Assembly: GCA_016720115.1 (NCBI GenBank)
Contig: JADJXT010000002.1
Span: 1,196,501 to 1,260,500, forward strand
Reading direction: 5' to 3'
DNA from: Sphingomonadales bacterium
GTDB taxonomy: Bacteria; Pseudomonadota; Alphaproteobacteria; Sphingomonadales; Sphingomonadaceae
DNA length: 64,000 nt
How positions within the stretch are numbered: position 1 is the first letter of the stretch; the number at the start of each line of letters is the position of its first letter. Below, in pieces: positions 17,874 through 27,677 of the stretch. Under the pieces are notes generated by a model. That model saw only the letters and a program-made list of their open reading frames with translations, did no database searches and was not told where the DNA came from. A program made the translations under genes and the position numbers.

Positions 17874-19295
17874 GGTCGCGTCCGTCAAGGTGGTGTAATT
17901 TCGGCTGTGGCCGTGGGCCATCGTCAGGCGGCTTTGGCGGTGATGTGTAGGGGCTGATTTTCCTCCTCGATCATGGGTTGGTTGAGTTCGGCCATGCCTT
18001 CGATCTGCATGTATCGGTGCTGGAGCTGCCACTCGTCGTTCTGCTCCATCAGCACAGCCCCGACGAGGCGGATGATGCTGTCTTCGTTCGGGAAGATTCC
18101 GACGACGTCGGCGCGGCGCTTGACCTCCTTGTTGAGCCGCTCGAGCGGATTGGTTGAGTGTAACTTCGTGCGGTGCTGGGTGGGAAAGCCGGTGTAGGCG
18201 AGCACGTCGGTTTCGGCCTCGTCCATGCAGGCGCCGAGCTTGGGCCAACGGGTGCGCAACTGGTCGGCGACCTGTCGCCAGACCTGCGTTGCGCTTTTCT
18301 GATCGGGCTGCAGGAAGACCTGGCGGATCGCGGCGGCGACGACAGTGTTCTGGCCCTTGGGCACATAGGACAGGGCATTGCGCATGAAGTGCACCCGGCA
18401 GCGCTGCCAGGTGGCGCCCATGACGCGGGTGATCGCGCCCTTGAGGCCCTCGTGAGCATCGGAGATGACCAGCTTCACGCCGGTAAGACCGCGCCGAACA
18501 AGGTCCTTCAGGAAGTCGGACCAGAAGACCTCCGCTTCCGAGGGGCCGATATGCAGGCCGACGATCTCGCGCCGGCCCTCGGTGTTGACGGCCATGGCGA
18601 TTATTGCGGCAACGCTGATGATCCGCCCGCCTTCGCGTACCTTGAGATAGGTGGCATCGAGCCAGAGATACGGCCATTCGCCGGTGAGCGGGCGTTTCAG
18701 AAAGGCATGGACGCGCTCGTCAATGTCCTTGCAAAGCTTGGAGACGGTGGACTTGGAGATGCCGGTCATGCCCATGGCCTGGACGAGTTCATCGACCCGC
18801 CGGGTGCTGACCCCGCCGATCCACGCTTCCTGGATCACCGCAACCAGCGCTTTCTCGACCATCTTGCGGGGCTCAAGGAAGCCCGGAAAGTAGGACCCAG
18901 CACGCAGCTTGGGGATTTTCAGGTTCAGCGTGCCTACCCGGGTATCCAGCGAACGGTCGCGATAGCCGTTGCGCCAGGTCGCGCGCTCGCTGCTGCGTTC
19001 GTGGCGACCCGCGCCGATCAGGCCATCAACGTCGGCCTCCATGATCAGCTGCAGCACGTTCTCGGCGATGGTGCGCAAAAAATCCGGTTGGCCGCCCTTC
19101 GCAGCAAGCTCTTCGATCAGTAATCTGTCCTCGGTCATCGGGAACTCCTCTTCGTCACGGTTGAAGTGTGCAAACTCCACCATAACGATGAACCCGGTGG
19201 CCACCAGCGACGCCGCATTCCGGGGTGGGGCATGCCCCACCCCGGAATACACCATCGCCTACACCGGAAATTACACCACGAGCGCGGACGCTAAC
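17874..19295 (-). mobile_element. IS256-family insertion sequence IS-B, copy 1 (with 8-bp target duplication)
   Basis: A 1,422-bp element with inverted termini that share GCGTCCG and GTGGTGTAATTTC. CTGGTTGC occurs immediately left (17866-17873) and right (19296-19303), the 8-bp duplication expected of this family, and removing the IS restores the permease reading frame. It also carries an internal palindrome, CCGGGGTGGGGCATGCCCCA, near the right end. This is the only IS copy in the window with a convincing duplication. Confidence 0.95.
17924..19138 (-). CDS. IS256-family transposase of IS-B, intact copy
   Basis: A 404-residue DDE transposase starting MTEDRLLIEELAAKGG. Acidic residues are D in W-L-D-A-T-Y-L-K, D in I-S-D-A-H-E-G-L and E in N-P-L-E-R-L-N-K-E. 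The ATG at 19136-19138 is chosen over an upstream in-frame Met because AGGAGTTCCCG precedes it. It is clearly related to, but distinct from, the IS-A transposase. It is the reference against which the frameshifts in the copies at 36.7 and 55.4 kb can be seen. Confidence 0.95.
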   Translation of the reverse strand: MTEDRLLIEELAAKGGQPDFLRTIAENVLQLIMEADVDGLIGAGRHERSSERATWRNGYRDRSLDTRVGTLNLKIPKLRAGSYFPGFLEPRKMVEKALVAVIQEAWIGGVSTRRVDELVQAMGMTGISKSTVSKLCKDIDERVHAFLKRPLTGEWPYLWLDATYLKVREGGRIISVAAIIAMAVNTEGRREIVGLHIGPSEAEVFWSDFLKDLVRRGLTGVKLVISDAHEGLKGAITRVMGATWQRCRVHFMRNALSYVPKGQNTVVAAAIRQVFLQPDQKSATQVWRQVADQLRTRWPKLGACMDEAETDVLAYTGFPTQHRTKLHSTNPLERLNKEVKRRADVVGIFPNEDSIIRLVGAVLMEQNDEWQLQHRYMQIEGMAELNQPMIEEENQPLHITAKAA

Positions 19296-20015
19296 CTGGT
19301 TGCCACGTTTGGATGGACACTTACTGCTATCTATGTGCTCGCCGCTTTGGTGGTCGCGGTAGGTGCCGGATGGCTGCTTCACACGCTTGGCTTCGAGCGT
19401 TATGTGCGCCGGACGGCGACACAAGAGAGCAGTGGATGTAGTTCATCAGCAAGCCCGTGCAGTGCTACATCGACCGCATCGAGTTGCGGCACCAACAGCT
19501 GCGACACCACTCCGAAGACGGCTTCTTGCGGGGCTGATAGGAAGACAACAGTCTCTACGTCTAGCGAATGCTGTGACAGTCAACCCACTGTCACGGTTAA
19601 GAAAGAAGGGAAGTACAGTGGTGTGTGGCGGGAAGCTTGGTCGGACTTTATCGATGTGTTGCCTTACCTGCTCATCGGTATTGCGATTGGCAGCGTGATC
19701 TATGGTTTCATGCCCACTGACTTATTGGAGCAGTATGCAGGCCCAGATAATCCCTTTGCCATTCCAGTTGCCGCTGTCATCGGCGTGCCGTTGTATATTC
19801 GCGCTGAAGCCGTCATACCTCTGGCAGCGGCTCTGATGGCCAAAGGCGTGGGTGCCGGGACGGTGCTAGCGTTGATCATCGGCAGTGCCGGAGCCAGCCT
19901 GACTGAGCTCATTCTGTTGCGCTCTTTGTTCACGCTGAAGCTTTTAGCGGCGTTTTTAGCAGTCATTTTTGCTATGGCGATGATTGCCGGTTACGCCACC
20001 TACCTGTTTTTCTGA
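19296..20015 (+). pseudogene. permease, 3' fragment with Cys-rich linker
   Basis: About 240 codons continuing the permease after IS-B1 (L-V-A-T-F-G-W-T-L-T-A-I-Y-V-L). One helix is followed by a ~60-residue hydrophilic linker with at least seven Cys (S-S-G-C, S-P-C-S, S-S-C-G, N-S-C-D, S-C-G-A, E-C-C-D), then four more helices ending G-Y-A-T-Y-L-F-F. The two-half, central-loop layout is that of DUF318/ArsP permeases. The Cys-rich loop could bind a thiophilic metal(loid). It ends 12 bases before the transposase start. Confidence 0.75.
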
Positions 20016-20027
20016 TCAAGGCGGGAG

Positions 20028-21304
20028 ATGATTAATTCGTTAAGCCTTCCTGGGTACCAGTTGGTGGATTCTGATGAGCAGAATGAAGACATACATTTTC
20101 GGCTTGAAGCACCTACACCAGTAGCCTGCGAGGGGTGCGGCGTGCAGGGTGAGTTCGTGCGGTTCGGCAAGCGTGACGTTCCCTATCGTGATCTGCCCAT
20201 CCACGGCAAGCGGGTCACTCTCTGGGTGGTCCGCCGCCGATACACCTGCCGGGCCTGCAAGACAACATTCAGGCCCCAGCTACCGGAGATGGTGGACGGA
20301 TTCCGTATGACACTGCGGCTGCATGAGTACGTGGAGAAGGAATCCTTCAACCACCCCTACACCTTTGTGGCGGCACAGACCGGCCTGGACGAGAAGACGG
20401 TGCGCGACATCTTCAACGCCCGCGCCGAGTTCCTGGGGCGCTGGCACCGCTTCGAGACGCCCCGCATCCTGGGCATTGACGAGCTATACCTGAACAAGCG
20501 CTACCGCTGCATTCTGACCAACATTGAGGAGCGAACCCTGCTCGACCTGCTGGCCACCCGCCGCCAGGACGTGGTGACCAACTACCTGATGAAGCTGAAA
20601 GACCGGCAGAAGGTCGAGATCGTCAGCATGGACATGTGGAACCCCTACCGGGCAGCGGTCAAGGCTGTGCTGCCCCAGGCCCGTATCGTGGTCGATAAGT
20701 TCCATGTGGTGCGCATGGCCAACGATGCCCTAGAGAGAGTGCGCAAGGGCCTCAGAAAGGAGCTGAAACCGTCCCAGAGCCGGACTCTCAAGGGAGACCG
20801 GAAAATCCTGCTGAAACGCGCTCACGAAGTCTCAGACCGGGAGCGCCTCATCATGGAGACCTGGACAGGCGCGTTCCCGCAACTGCTGGCCGCCTACGAG
20901 CACAAGGAGCGCTTCTACGGCATCTGGGACGCCACCACACGGCTCAGGCAGAAGCCGCCCTGGACGAGTGGATAGCCACCATCCCGAAGGGCCAAAAGGA
21001 AGTCTGGAGCGATCTGGTCAGGGCAGTGGGAAACTGGCGCGAAGAGACCATGACCTACTTCGAGACGGACATGCCCGTCACCAACGCTTACACGGAGTCC
21101 ATCAACCGACTGGCCAAGGACAAGAACCGTGAAGGGCGCGGTTACTCCTTCGAGGTGATGCGGGCACGAATGCTCTACACCACGAAGCACAAGAAGAAGG
21201 CACCGACTGCGAAGGTCTCTCCTTTCTACAAGAAAACCATCGGTTACGGACTGCCGGACTTCGCAGAGGAACTCAACTACGGAGTCGATCTATCAACCAT
21301 CTGA
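20028..21304 (+). pseudogene. ISL3-family transposase (single-base frameshift)
   Basis: The N-terminal zinc-binding region is C-E-G-C-G ... C-R-A-C-K, followed by the ISL3 DDE domain (D in I-L-G-I-D-E-L-Y, D in V-S-M-D-M-W-N-P-Y). The C-terminal part has N-A-Y-T-E-S-I-N-R-L with the Glu. The frame breaks at 20941-20942, where one extra G would restore a continuous protein of about 425 residues. Near-complete and probably functional apart from the base error. Confidence 0.9.
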
Positions 21305-21369
21305 TAATGGTATCAGGTTGGTGGGGTAAAGGTGCCCCATCAACCATTAAATCCGTATACCCTGATTAC

Positions 21370-22266
21370 TCATGGCGACGTTTCCTTAGCGAACTTTGCT
21401 GACATCGGGCTGTGCGGAGCCCAGTTCGGCAGGGGCCTTTCCTTGGGTATCGGTACATCACAGGCGGCCGAGCCAACGCCTGGCAGATGCCGGCAGATCA
21501 GCGCCTTGTAACCCGCGGCACCCAGGCAGGCACCGAGAATCGGGGCAAAAATCGGAACCAGGAAATACGGAATGTCTTTCCCTCCAGTGAAAGCGACGTC
21601 GCCCCAGCCTGCGAAGAAGGTCATCAACTTGGGCCCGAAATCCCGCGCAGGATTCATCGCGGAGCCAGTCAGCGGGCCCATCGCGCCACCGATGACGGCG
21701 ATCAGCAGGCCTATCAGTAGGGGGGCCAGTGGGCCGCTTGGCAAGCCGTTGCCGTCGTCTGTGATGGCCATGATCATCGCCAGCAGAATGGCGGTGATCA
21801 CTACTTCCACGAGGAACGCCTGGCCGAATGACAACGAGGCGTGCGGGTAGGTGGAGAAGATAGAAGCGAGCTCAAGACTCTCGACGCTGCCGCGGACCAT
21901 CTGCTGGGCCTGTTCGAAATCGAAGAACAGGCTGCTGTACAGCCCGTAGACCAACGCAGCGGAACAGAAGGCGCCGGCCACCTGCGCCAGGATGTAAGCC
22001 GGGACGCGGTGCCGTTCGAAGGTGCCGAACAGCCACAGCGCGATGGTAACGGCAGGGTTCAGGTGAGCACCGGAAACGCCGGCGGCAAGATACACCGCCA
22101 TCGAAACACCGATGCCCCAGATGATGCAGATTTCCCACAGCCCCAGATCGGCGCCGCCGAGCTTGAGCGCTGCGACGCAGCCGGTACCGAAAAAGATGAG
22201 AAGGGCAGTGCCGAGAAATTCGGCGATGCATTGTCCCTTGAGCGTCGGGACGATGGGCGTACTCAT
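21370..22266 (-). CDS. glpF: glycerol uptake facilitator (aquaglyceroporin)
   Basis: A 298-residue inner-membrane MIP channel for glycerol. It has six helices and two pore boxes, H-L-N-P-A-V-T-I and A-M-N-P-A-R-D; the Asp after the second box is typical of glycerol and not water channels. The C-terminal tail is long. Protein character is pseudomonad. The start at 22264-22266 (MSTPIVPTLKGQ) is preferred over Met-1 of the longer frame. The ISL3 element ends 7 bases after the stop. No glpK follows. Confidence 0.9.
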   Translation of the reverse strand: MSTPIVPTLKGQCIAEFLGTALLIFFGTGCVAALKLGGADLGLWEICIIWGIGVSMAVYLAAGVSGAHLNPAVTIALWLFGTFERHRVPAYILAQVAGAFCSAALVYGLYSSLFFDFEQAQQMVRGSVESLELASIFSTYPHASLSFGQAFLVEVVITAILLAMIMAITDDGNGLPSGPLAPLLIGLLIAVIGGAMGPLTGSAMNPARDFGPKLMTFFAGWGDVAFTGGKDIPYFLVPIFAPILGACLGAAGYKALICRHLPGVGSAACDVPIPKERPLPNWAPHSPMSAKFAKETSP

Positions 22267-22492
22267 GCGCGGAGCCTCGTTCGTTTGTTTTTGTTTTATT
22301 CCGAGCACTGCGTTCGTTCGGAATTGTTCGGAAACGAAAACTTAGAGGCAAAGAAAGCAACTGTCAAAGTAAAAATTCGAACATTTCGGACATTTTTACC
22401 TGGAACAAACACCACAGAGCGCTGTCCTGCGCGGAAGGGTGGGTAGCAACCACTGGTCTATGCCAGCCACACATGGGCGGACTGGCATGGCG
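22267..22492 (-). promoter_or_regulatory. glpF upstream region
   Basis: A/T-rich 5' region containing several TTCGGAAC/GAACATTTCGGACA-like words (22317-22395), which could be operators for the DeoR-type regulator GlpR as in pseudomonads; this is an inference from pattern only. ATGCCAGCC...GGACTGGCAT around 22458-22486 could form a hairpin after the helicase gene. Confidence 0.35.
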
Positions 22493-23796
22493 TCAGCGCT
22501 TTCGGCGGGCCTTGCGGCCGCCACCCCGTTGAACCGCCCGCGGTTTGCGCTGGCGTGACAGTTCACGGGTGATGGCGTCGTTGAGCAGCTTGCGCGCGTC
22601 TTCACCGTCGTCGTGCTCGGGAAAATGCTCGGGGAGGCTGCGGGCCAGATGCAGGTAGGTTTCCACCACATGCAGGGTGCTTTCCAGGCTGGCCAGATCG
22701 CTGCCGAGCAGCAGCTTGGGCATCGGAATGGCTTGGCCTTCGGCGACTCGCTTGATCCAGCGTTGGGCATGCTGACTGGCCGGGCTGTCGAAGCCGCCGC
22801 GGATCGGCGTGCAGGCGAACGTCCAGCGCAGCCAGAGTGGAATTTTCGGGTCGTCGATCAGCTCGATCCATTCGGCCAGTTCGTCCGGCAGCACCGAAAT
22901 GAAGGCCTCGCCGTAATTGATATTGCGGTTGAAGGTCAGCCAGGCGCGCAGCAGGCTCAGCTCGCCCATCAGCTCGGAGATGGCGGCCAGGTGATCGATG
23001 GATGGGCGCACCTGGAACTGGCTGAGGTCCACCGGCGCATCCGGGCTGTTGAACAGGCGACGGATGGATTTGAGTGTCTGCGGATCGAGCGCGGTGATTT
23101 CGCCGCTGTCGTGATGGCCGAAGCGCCCGGCGCGGCCGCCGATCTGCTTGACCTCCTGCACCTTGAGCTGACGATTCTGAATGCCGTCGAATTTCTCATC
23201 GGTATAGAAGCACAGCGTGTGCGCCGGCAGGTTGAGGCCCATGCCGACCGCATCGGTAGCGACCATGATGTCCGCCTCGCCTTCGCGAAAGCGCCGGGCC
23301 TGCTCGCGACGCACCTCGGGCGAGAGCGCGCCATAGACTACCGAGACGCTCTTGCCAGCGCTTTCGAGCATGCCCTTGAGTTCCAGCACCAGCTTGCGGC
23401 TGAACGCCACCAGCAGCGAGCCGGGTTCCAGGCGCTGCAGCGTCGTGGCGTGGCGGGCGACCTCAACCGGGGACAGGCGCTTGGTGCGCTGCACCACCAG
23501 CTTGTCCTCGCAGAGTTCGCAGAGCGTGCGCAAGGAGGGTTGAATCAGGGCGGGGCCGGTCATCATCAGTTGCGGCGTATGTGCGCTGACCAGTGCATCG
23601 ACCCAGGCCCAGCCGCGTTGCGGGTCAGCCACCATCTGTACTTCATCGACCACCACCACATCCCAGTGCAGATGGCGGAAGCGGGCGAACTCCTCCACGG
23701 TACAGCAGAAGTGCGTGGCGCCTTCGCGGATGATTTCTTCCTCGCCGGTGACCAGCTCCGTAGCCTGGATTAGCCGAAGGCGTAATCCAATGAAAT
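22493..23796 (-). pseudogene. SUV3-like DEAD/DEAH helicase, N-terminus removed by the IS110 element
   Basis: The C-terminal about 430 residues of an RNA helicase. Visible motifs are V-V-V-D-E-V-Q-M (motif II), A-F-S-R-K, A-T-D-A-V-G-M-G-L-N-L-P (motif V) and Q-I-G-G-R-A-G-R-F-G (motif VI, as in SUV3), with a basic C-terminal tail. Open frame continues upstream through G-E-E-E-I-I-R-E-G to about 23796, where IS110 begins, so the ATP-binding motif I is missing. The gene cannot encode an active helicase here. Confidence 0.85.
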
Positions 23797-25182
23797 GGAC
23801 TCCTCCCTCCTACGGCGTCAGTGCGCCAGACTGGAGGTGTTACCAACCGGTCCCAGAGGGAGGAGTCGAGATGAAACTTAAACGAATTGGCGTCGATCTG
23901 GCAAAGCAGGTTTTTCAGGTTCACGGCGTAGACAGTCATGAGCAGGTCGTCTGCCGCAAGCAAATCAAGCGTGCAAGGCTGCTTGATTTCTTCAGGCAGC
24001 TGGAGCCTTGCCTGGTGGTGATGGAGGCCTGCGGGGAAGTCATTACTGGGCGCGGCAGTTCCGCGCGCTGGGTCATGAGGTGCGCTTGATCGCTCCGCAG
24101 TTCGTCAAACCCTACGTCAAGGGTGGCAAGAACGACGCCAACGATGCTGAGGCGATTTGCGAGGCCGGTAGCCGTCCGACGATGCGCTATGTGCCGGTCA
24201 AGAGCGAGGAGCAGCAGGCTGCCCTGTCTGTGCACCGGATCAGAAGCCGGGCGATCAGGGCGAGAACGGCACTGGCCAACGAGGTTCGGGGTTTGCTGGG
24301 AGAGTTCGGCCTGATCGCGGCCCGCAAGGGTGTGCCGGCTACTCGCGCACTGCTGGCTGAGGTGCTGGAAGAAGACAGCAGCCTGCCGGTTGCCATGCGC
24401 GGGCTGATGAGTGAGCTGCAGGATGAACTGCAGGAGAAAGACAAACGCATCGCCCATCTGGATCGCCTGATTCAGCAGCAGGCGCGTCAGGATGAGCGAG
24501 TACAACGCCTGATGCAGATCGAGGGCCTTGGCCCTATCAGCGCCACGGCGATGGTGGCGGCGGTAGGCGATGCGAGCCAGTTCAAGTCGGGGCGCCAGTT
24601 GGCCGCTTGGCTGGGCTTGGTGCCCAACCAACATTCAAGCGGCGGCAAGGAGCGCCTGGGCAGCATCAGCAAGCGAGGTGATACGTACTTGCGCACCTTG
24701 CTGATCCATGGCGCCCGGTCTGCCCTCAACGCGAGTGCGAAAAAGACCGACCCACGCAGTATCTGGATCAATGAGGTCAAATCCAGGCGCAACACGAACA
24801 TCGCCACAGTGGCCCTGGCGAACAAGAATGCCCGGATCATCTGGGCGCTCTTGAGCAAGGGCGAGAGCTATCACAACGCTGCGTGTTGAACGCAGCAACC
24901 GAGCAACAGGCAACACCGCAGCAAGCGCAACACCGTAGAAGATCCACCACGATTGCACAGTGACAGACAGTGATGACGAACCGGTCGAACCGGCATGTGT
25001 GAAGGCTTAGAGACCCGGAGGCCCGCTGTATAAAAAAGGCCGCTAATCCGATCAGCTGCACATGAGCGACTACTTCATCAAGGCTCGAAGTGACAAACCA
25101 CTTCAGTAGAAGCCGGATATACGGTAGCAGTCGTACCTTGGTTCAAAAGCACTGTTTTTTACTGGCAAACCGGGAGGAGTCC
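23797..25182 (+). mobile_element. IS110-family insertion sequence
   Basis: Boundaries are estimated from a short inverted repeat, GGACTCCTCCC at 23797 and GGGAGGAGTCC ending at 25182, and from where the helicase and trmL reading frames stop. A third copy of the word (GAGGGAGGAGTC, 23856-23867) can pair with the left one just before the transposase start. The left side abuts a GGATTAGCC...GGCGTAATCC palindrome, a common chromosomal repeat of pseudomonads and a plausible target. Confidence 0.75.
23871..24889 (+). pseudogene. IS110-family transposase (single-base frameshift)
   Basis: The N-terminal DEDD domain starts MKLKRIGVDLAKQVFQVHGV with the first Asp. K-N-D-A-N-D-A-E-A-I carries the DxxD part. 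The C-terminal transposase_20 region shows L-M-Q-I-E-G-L-G-P-I-S-A and the catalytic-Ser-like R-L-G-S-I-S-K-R-G-D. The frame breaks at 24033-24036 (GGGG); one more G restores M-E-A-C-G-G-S-H-Y-W-A and a 339-residue protein. Confidence 0.9.
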
Positions 25183-25435
25183 ATATACGACCCTTGGTGC
25201 TGAGCGCGAATACCCGATTCGGGCGCACGCTGGCCAGGCAGCTGTCCAGATCGCTGTGGGTGCGTACTGCCGCATATTCATGGTAATCCAGCCCGGCCCG
25301 GCGCAGCCGCTTGTCATCCAGCTCGAAGCCCAGCGGTTCGATCAGGTGCAGTTGGCAGCCGGCATTGGCGCACAGGCGGATGATATTGCCGGTATTGGGC
25401 GGGATCTCGGGTTCGAGCAGGGCGATATGAAACAT
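25183..25435 (-). pseudogene. trmL: tRNA (cytidine/uridine-2'-O-)-methyltransferase TrmL, C-terminus removed by IS110
   Basis: A SPOUT-fold methyltransferase that modifies the wobble base of tRNA-Leu. MFHIALLEPEIPPNTGNIIR is the classic TrmL start. Only about 84 of roughly 155 residues remain (to T-K-G-R-I). The SAM-binding knot (G-P-E-T-R-G-L and the following part) is gone, replaced by about 27 codons read into IS110. The protein would be inactive. Confidence 0.88.
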
Positions 25436-25602
25436 GCGGGTTATTCCACGGGAAAACGCTCGCCAGTGTACCGGTAGCCCGGTATCGGAGCCACAAGCGG
25501 CACGTGATTCGGAGCTGAGCTGCGTCCTGTAGTGTTTGCTGTACAGTTATTCAACAGGCGAACGTATACTGACAACCAGCGAAGACGGTTAAGGATCATG
25601 AA

Positions 25603-26256
25603 ATGGCGTCACAGGTGCACTTCACCCGCATGGACCCCGAGGTGCGCAAGGCGCATCTCATCGATGCAACCCTCGTTTGTCTCAAGCAATATGGCTTCCA
25701 GGGAATGTCGGTGCGCAAGATCTGCGCCCAGGCTGGTGTATCTCCCGGGCTGATCAGCCACCATTATGCCGGCAAGGATGAGTTGGTTGCCGAAGCCTAT
25801 CAGGCCATCACGCGCCAGGTGATGGGACAGTTGCGCGAGGCGATGCAGAATGCCGCTGGCCAGGGTGCCCGCGAGCGGCTATCGGCATTTTTCCAGGCTT
25901 CGCTCTCGGAGAAACTGTTGAACCCGCACCTGCTGGAGGCGTGGCTGGCGTTCTGGGGCGCGGTGAAGACGGCGGAAGCGATCAATCATGCGCACGACAA
26001 GTCCTACAAGGAGTATCGATCGATACTGGCGCATGCCCTTGGGCAACTGGCGCTGGAGCAGTGTTGGGTCGATTTTGATAGCGGCCTGGCGGCCATTGGC
26101 CTGACGGCATTGTTGGACGGATTGTGGCTTGAGCACGGGCTGGATCCCGATACCTTCACACCCGCCGAAGCCGTGCTGATCTGCGAGGCCTGGATCGATG
26201 GGCTGCTGGCCGGAGGGTTCCGGCGCTTCTGCGTACAGGCACAGCGTACGGGATAA
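25603..26256 (+). CDS. TetR-family regulator, BetI-like
   Basis: A 217-residue DNA-binding repressor. The N-terminal helix-turn-helix is M-S-V-R-K-I-C-A-Q-A-G-V-S-P-G-L-I-S-H-H-Y at about residues 38-58, with the I-S-H-H-Y form seen in BetI (choline/glycine-betaine regulators). The C-terminal ligand domain is unremarkable. No bet genes are adjacent; the neighbour is an OprD porin on the other strand, converging on a shared terminator. BetI itself is possible but unproven. Confidence 0.8.
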   Translation: MASQVHFTRMDPEVRKAHLIDATLVCLKQYGFQGMSVRKICAQAGVSPGLISHHYAGKDELVAEAYQAITRQVMGQLREAMQNAAGQGARERLSAFFQASLSEKLLNPHLLEAWLAFWGAVKTAEAINHAHDKSYKEYRSILAHALGQLALEQCWVDFDSGLAAIGLTALLDGLWLEHGLDPDTFTPAEAVLICEAWIDGLLAGGFRRFCVQAQRTG

Positions 26257-26300
26257 CACGTTGGATCATGGTCCGGGCAGCTTGCGCTGGCGAGTGAAAA

Positions 26301-26328
26301 GCGCGGTGGCAACACACAGCCACCGCGC
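26301..26328. terminator. bidirectional intrinsic terminator between tetR and oprD
   Basis: A perfect 10-bp stem GCGCGGTGGC / GCCACCGCGC with an 8-base loop, followed on the minus strand by TTTTC. It sits in the convergent gap 45 bp after tetR and 20 bp beyond the oprD stop. Confidence 0.8.
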
Positions 26329-26348
26329 AATCGACAACCCAGGCGGGC

Positions 26349-27653
26349 CTAGAAGATACTCACCGGATATTCGAGAACCAGGCGGAAGCGATCCACATCG
26401 ACATTCGAATTGCCGGAGGTCATGCGATGCCGTGCATGGCGCACGCAAATCAGCAGATCCTTGGCAACGCCGCTCTGCACCACATAACGCGCATCGAGGT
26501 CGGTGGTGTGGTGTTTGTCGTTCTTGCCGTACAGGCCGTAATAGGCGCTGTCCGCCGAGGTGTGCGTGCCGTCGATATCGCTGCCACGCACATGCCGTAT
26601 GGAGAAGCTGGCGCCAGGCAGGCCGATAGCAGAAAGGTCGAGATCATAGCCTACGCGCCAGGATCTTTCGTTCGGTCCGTTGAAGTTGGCATATTGCGAG
26701 GCGTTGCCCAGGTAGATGGAGTCCTGAAAACCGCCGCCGCTCATCACCAGGTAGTCCAGGGGCTGGTCGCCGTGGATCTTCTGGTAGCCGAGGGTCAGGG
26801 TGTGGGCACCGATGCTGTAGGCAGCGGCCAGTGACCAGGCAGTGACGTCTATGTTCCCGGCCAGGGCCTGGCCCTGCTCTGTGGTGCGGTAGATGTTGGC
26901 ATCCAGGTTCAGTGCGCGCTGCTCTCCCAGTGGCAGGGTGTAGTTGCCGTTGAGGTAGTGCTGACGCCACAGGTCTTCGTAGCGGGAGGTGTAAAGCGTC
27001 ACGCTGGTGTTATCGTCAATGCCGTAGGAGCCGCCGAGATAGTCGACATTGCCTCCTTTTACTCCGGCGTAACCGGCAAAGAAATCACCATCGCCGTGGG
27101 TCTGGTTGTAATCCTTGCCCGAGGTAAAGTGGCCTGCGTCGATATACAGATCATCTATTTCGCTGCTGGTAAACATGAAGCCCGTGGCCGTGGCGGGGAA
27201 CATGCGGGTATCGGCCAGGGCGAATACCGGGTTATAGGGGCGCAGATCCCCGTACTTGAGTTCGCTCCTGGAAATACGCATTTTCACGGCCGCGCCGGCG
27301 GAAGTGGACTCATCACGCGAGGCGCCATTGCTTTTCATGGGGAACATGTCCGAGCGATTGCGTCCGCGACCCGAGTCCAGTTTCAGTGCCAGATAGGCAT
27401 GGGCATCCAGGCCAAAACCGACTGTACCGGAGGTATATCCCGAGGTGAATGCGGACAGGATACTATGGCCCCATTCCCGTCCATCCTTCCCGCCACTGTG
27501 ATTGTCACTGTTGTAATAGTAGTTGCGGTTCAATACCGACAGTTGACTGCCTTCGATGAATCCAGTGCCCGGTTGCTGTTCGGCACTCACTGCCTGAACA
27601 GCGGTGGCAAGCAAGGTCATAACTGTAAGGCTGATGATATTGTTCTTGTTCAT
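26349..27653 (-). CDS. OprD-family outer membrane porin
   Basis: A 434-residue substrate-specific outer-membrane channel. It has an N-terminal signal peptide (cleavage after V-S-A near residue 24), then F-I-E-G-S-Q-L-S-V-L-N-R-N-Y-Y, the family opening, beta-strand-rich sequence throughout, and a C-terminal Phe. It is pseudomonad in character; substrate unknown. IS-A copy 2 begins 25 bases upstream of the ATG, so the native promoter has been removed. Confidence 0.9.
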   Translation of the reverse strand: MNKNNIISLTVMTLLATAVQAVSAEQQPGTGFIEGSQLSVLNRNYYYNSDNHSGGKDGREWGHSILSAFTSGYTSGTVGFGLDAHAYLALKLDSGRGRNRSDMFPMKSNGASRDESTSAGAAVKMRISRSELKYGDLRPYNPVFALADTRMFPATATGFMFTSSEIDDLYIDAGHFTSGKDYNQTHGDGDFFAGYAGVKGGNVDYLGGSYGIDDNTSVTLYTSRYEDLWRQHYLNGNYTLPLGEQRALNLDANIYRTTEQGQALAGNIDVTAWSLAAAYSIGAHTLTLGYQKIHGDQPLDYLVMSGGGFQDSIYLGNASQYANFNGPNERSWRVGYDLDLSAIGLPGASFSIRHVRGSDIDGTHTSADSAYYGLYGKNDKHHTTDLDARYVVQSGVAKDLLICVRHARHRMTSGNSNVDVDRFRLVLEYPVSIF

Positions 27654-27677
27654 ATGTCATCTTCTGCAATTGTTGGG

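Noticed and set aside
18173..19123. Plus-strand frames of 290-400 codons antisense to the IS-B transposase
   Set aside because: Present identically in every IS-B copy and explained by codon bias of the transposase on the opposite strand.
22613..23773. A 386-codon frame antisense to the helicase
   Set aside because: No motifs; the helicase motifs on the minus strand are clear.
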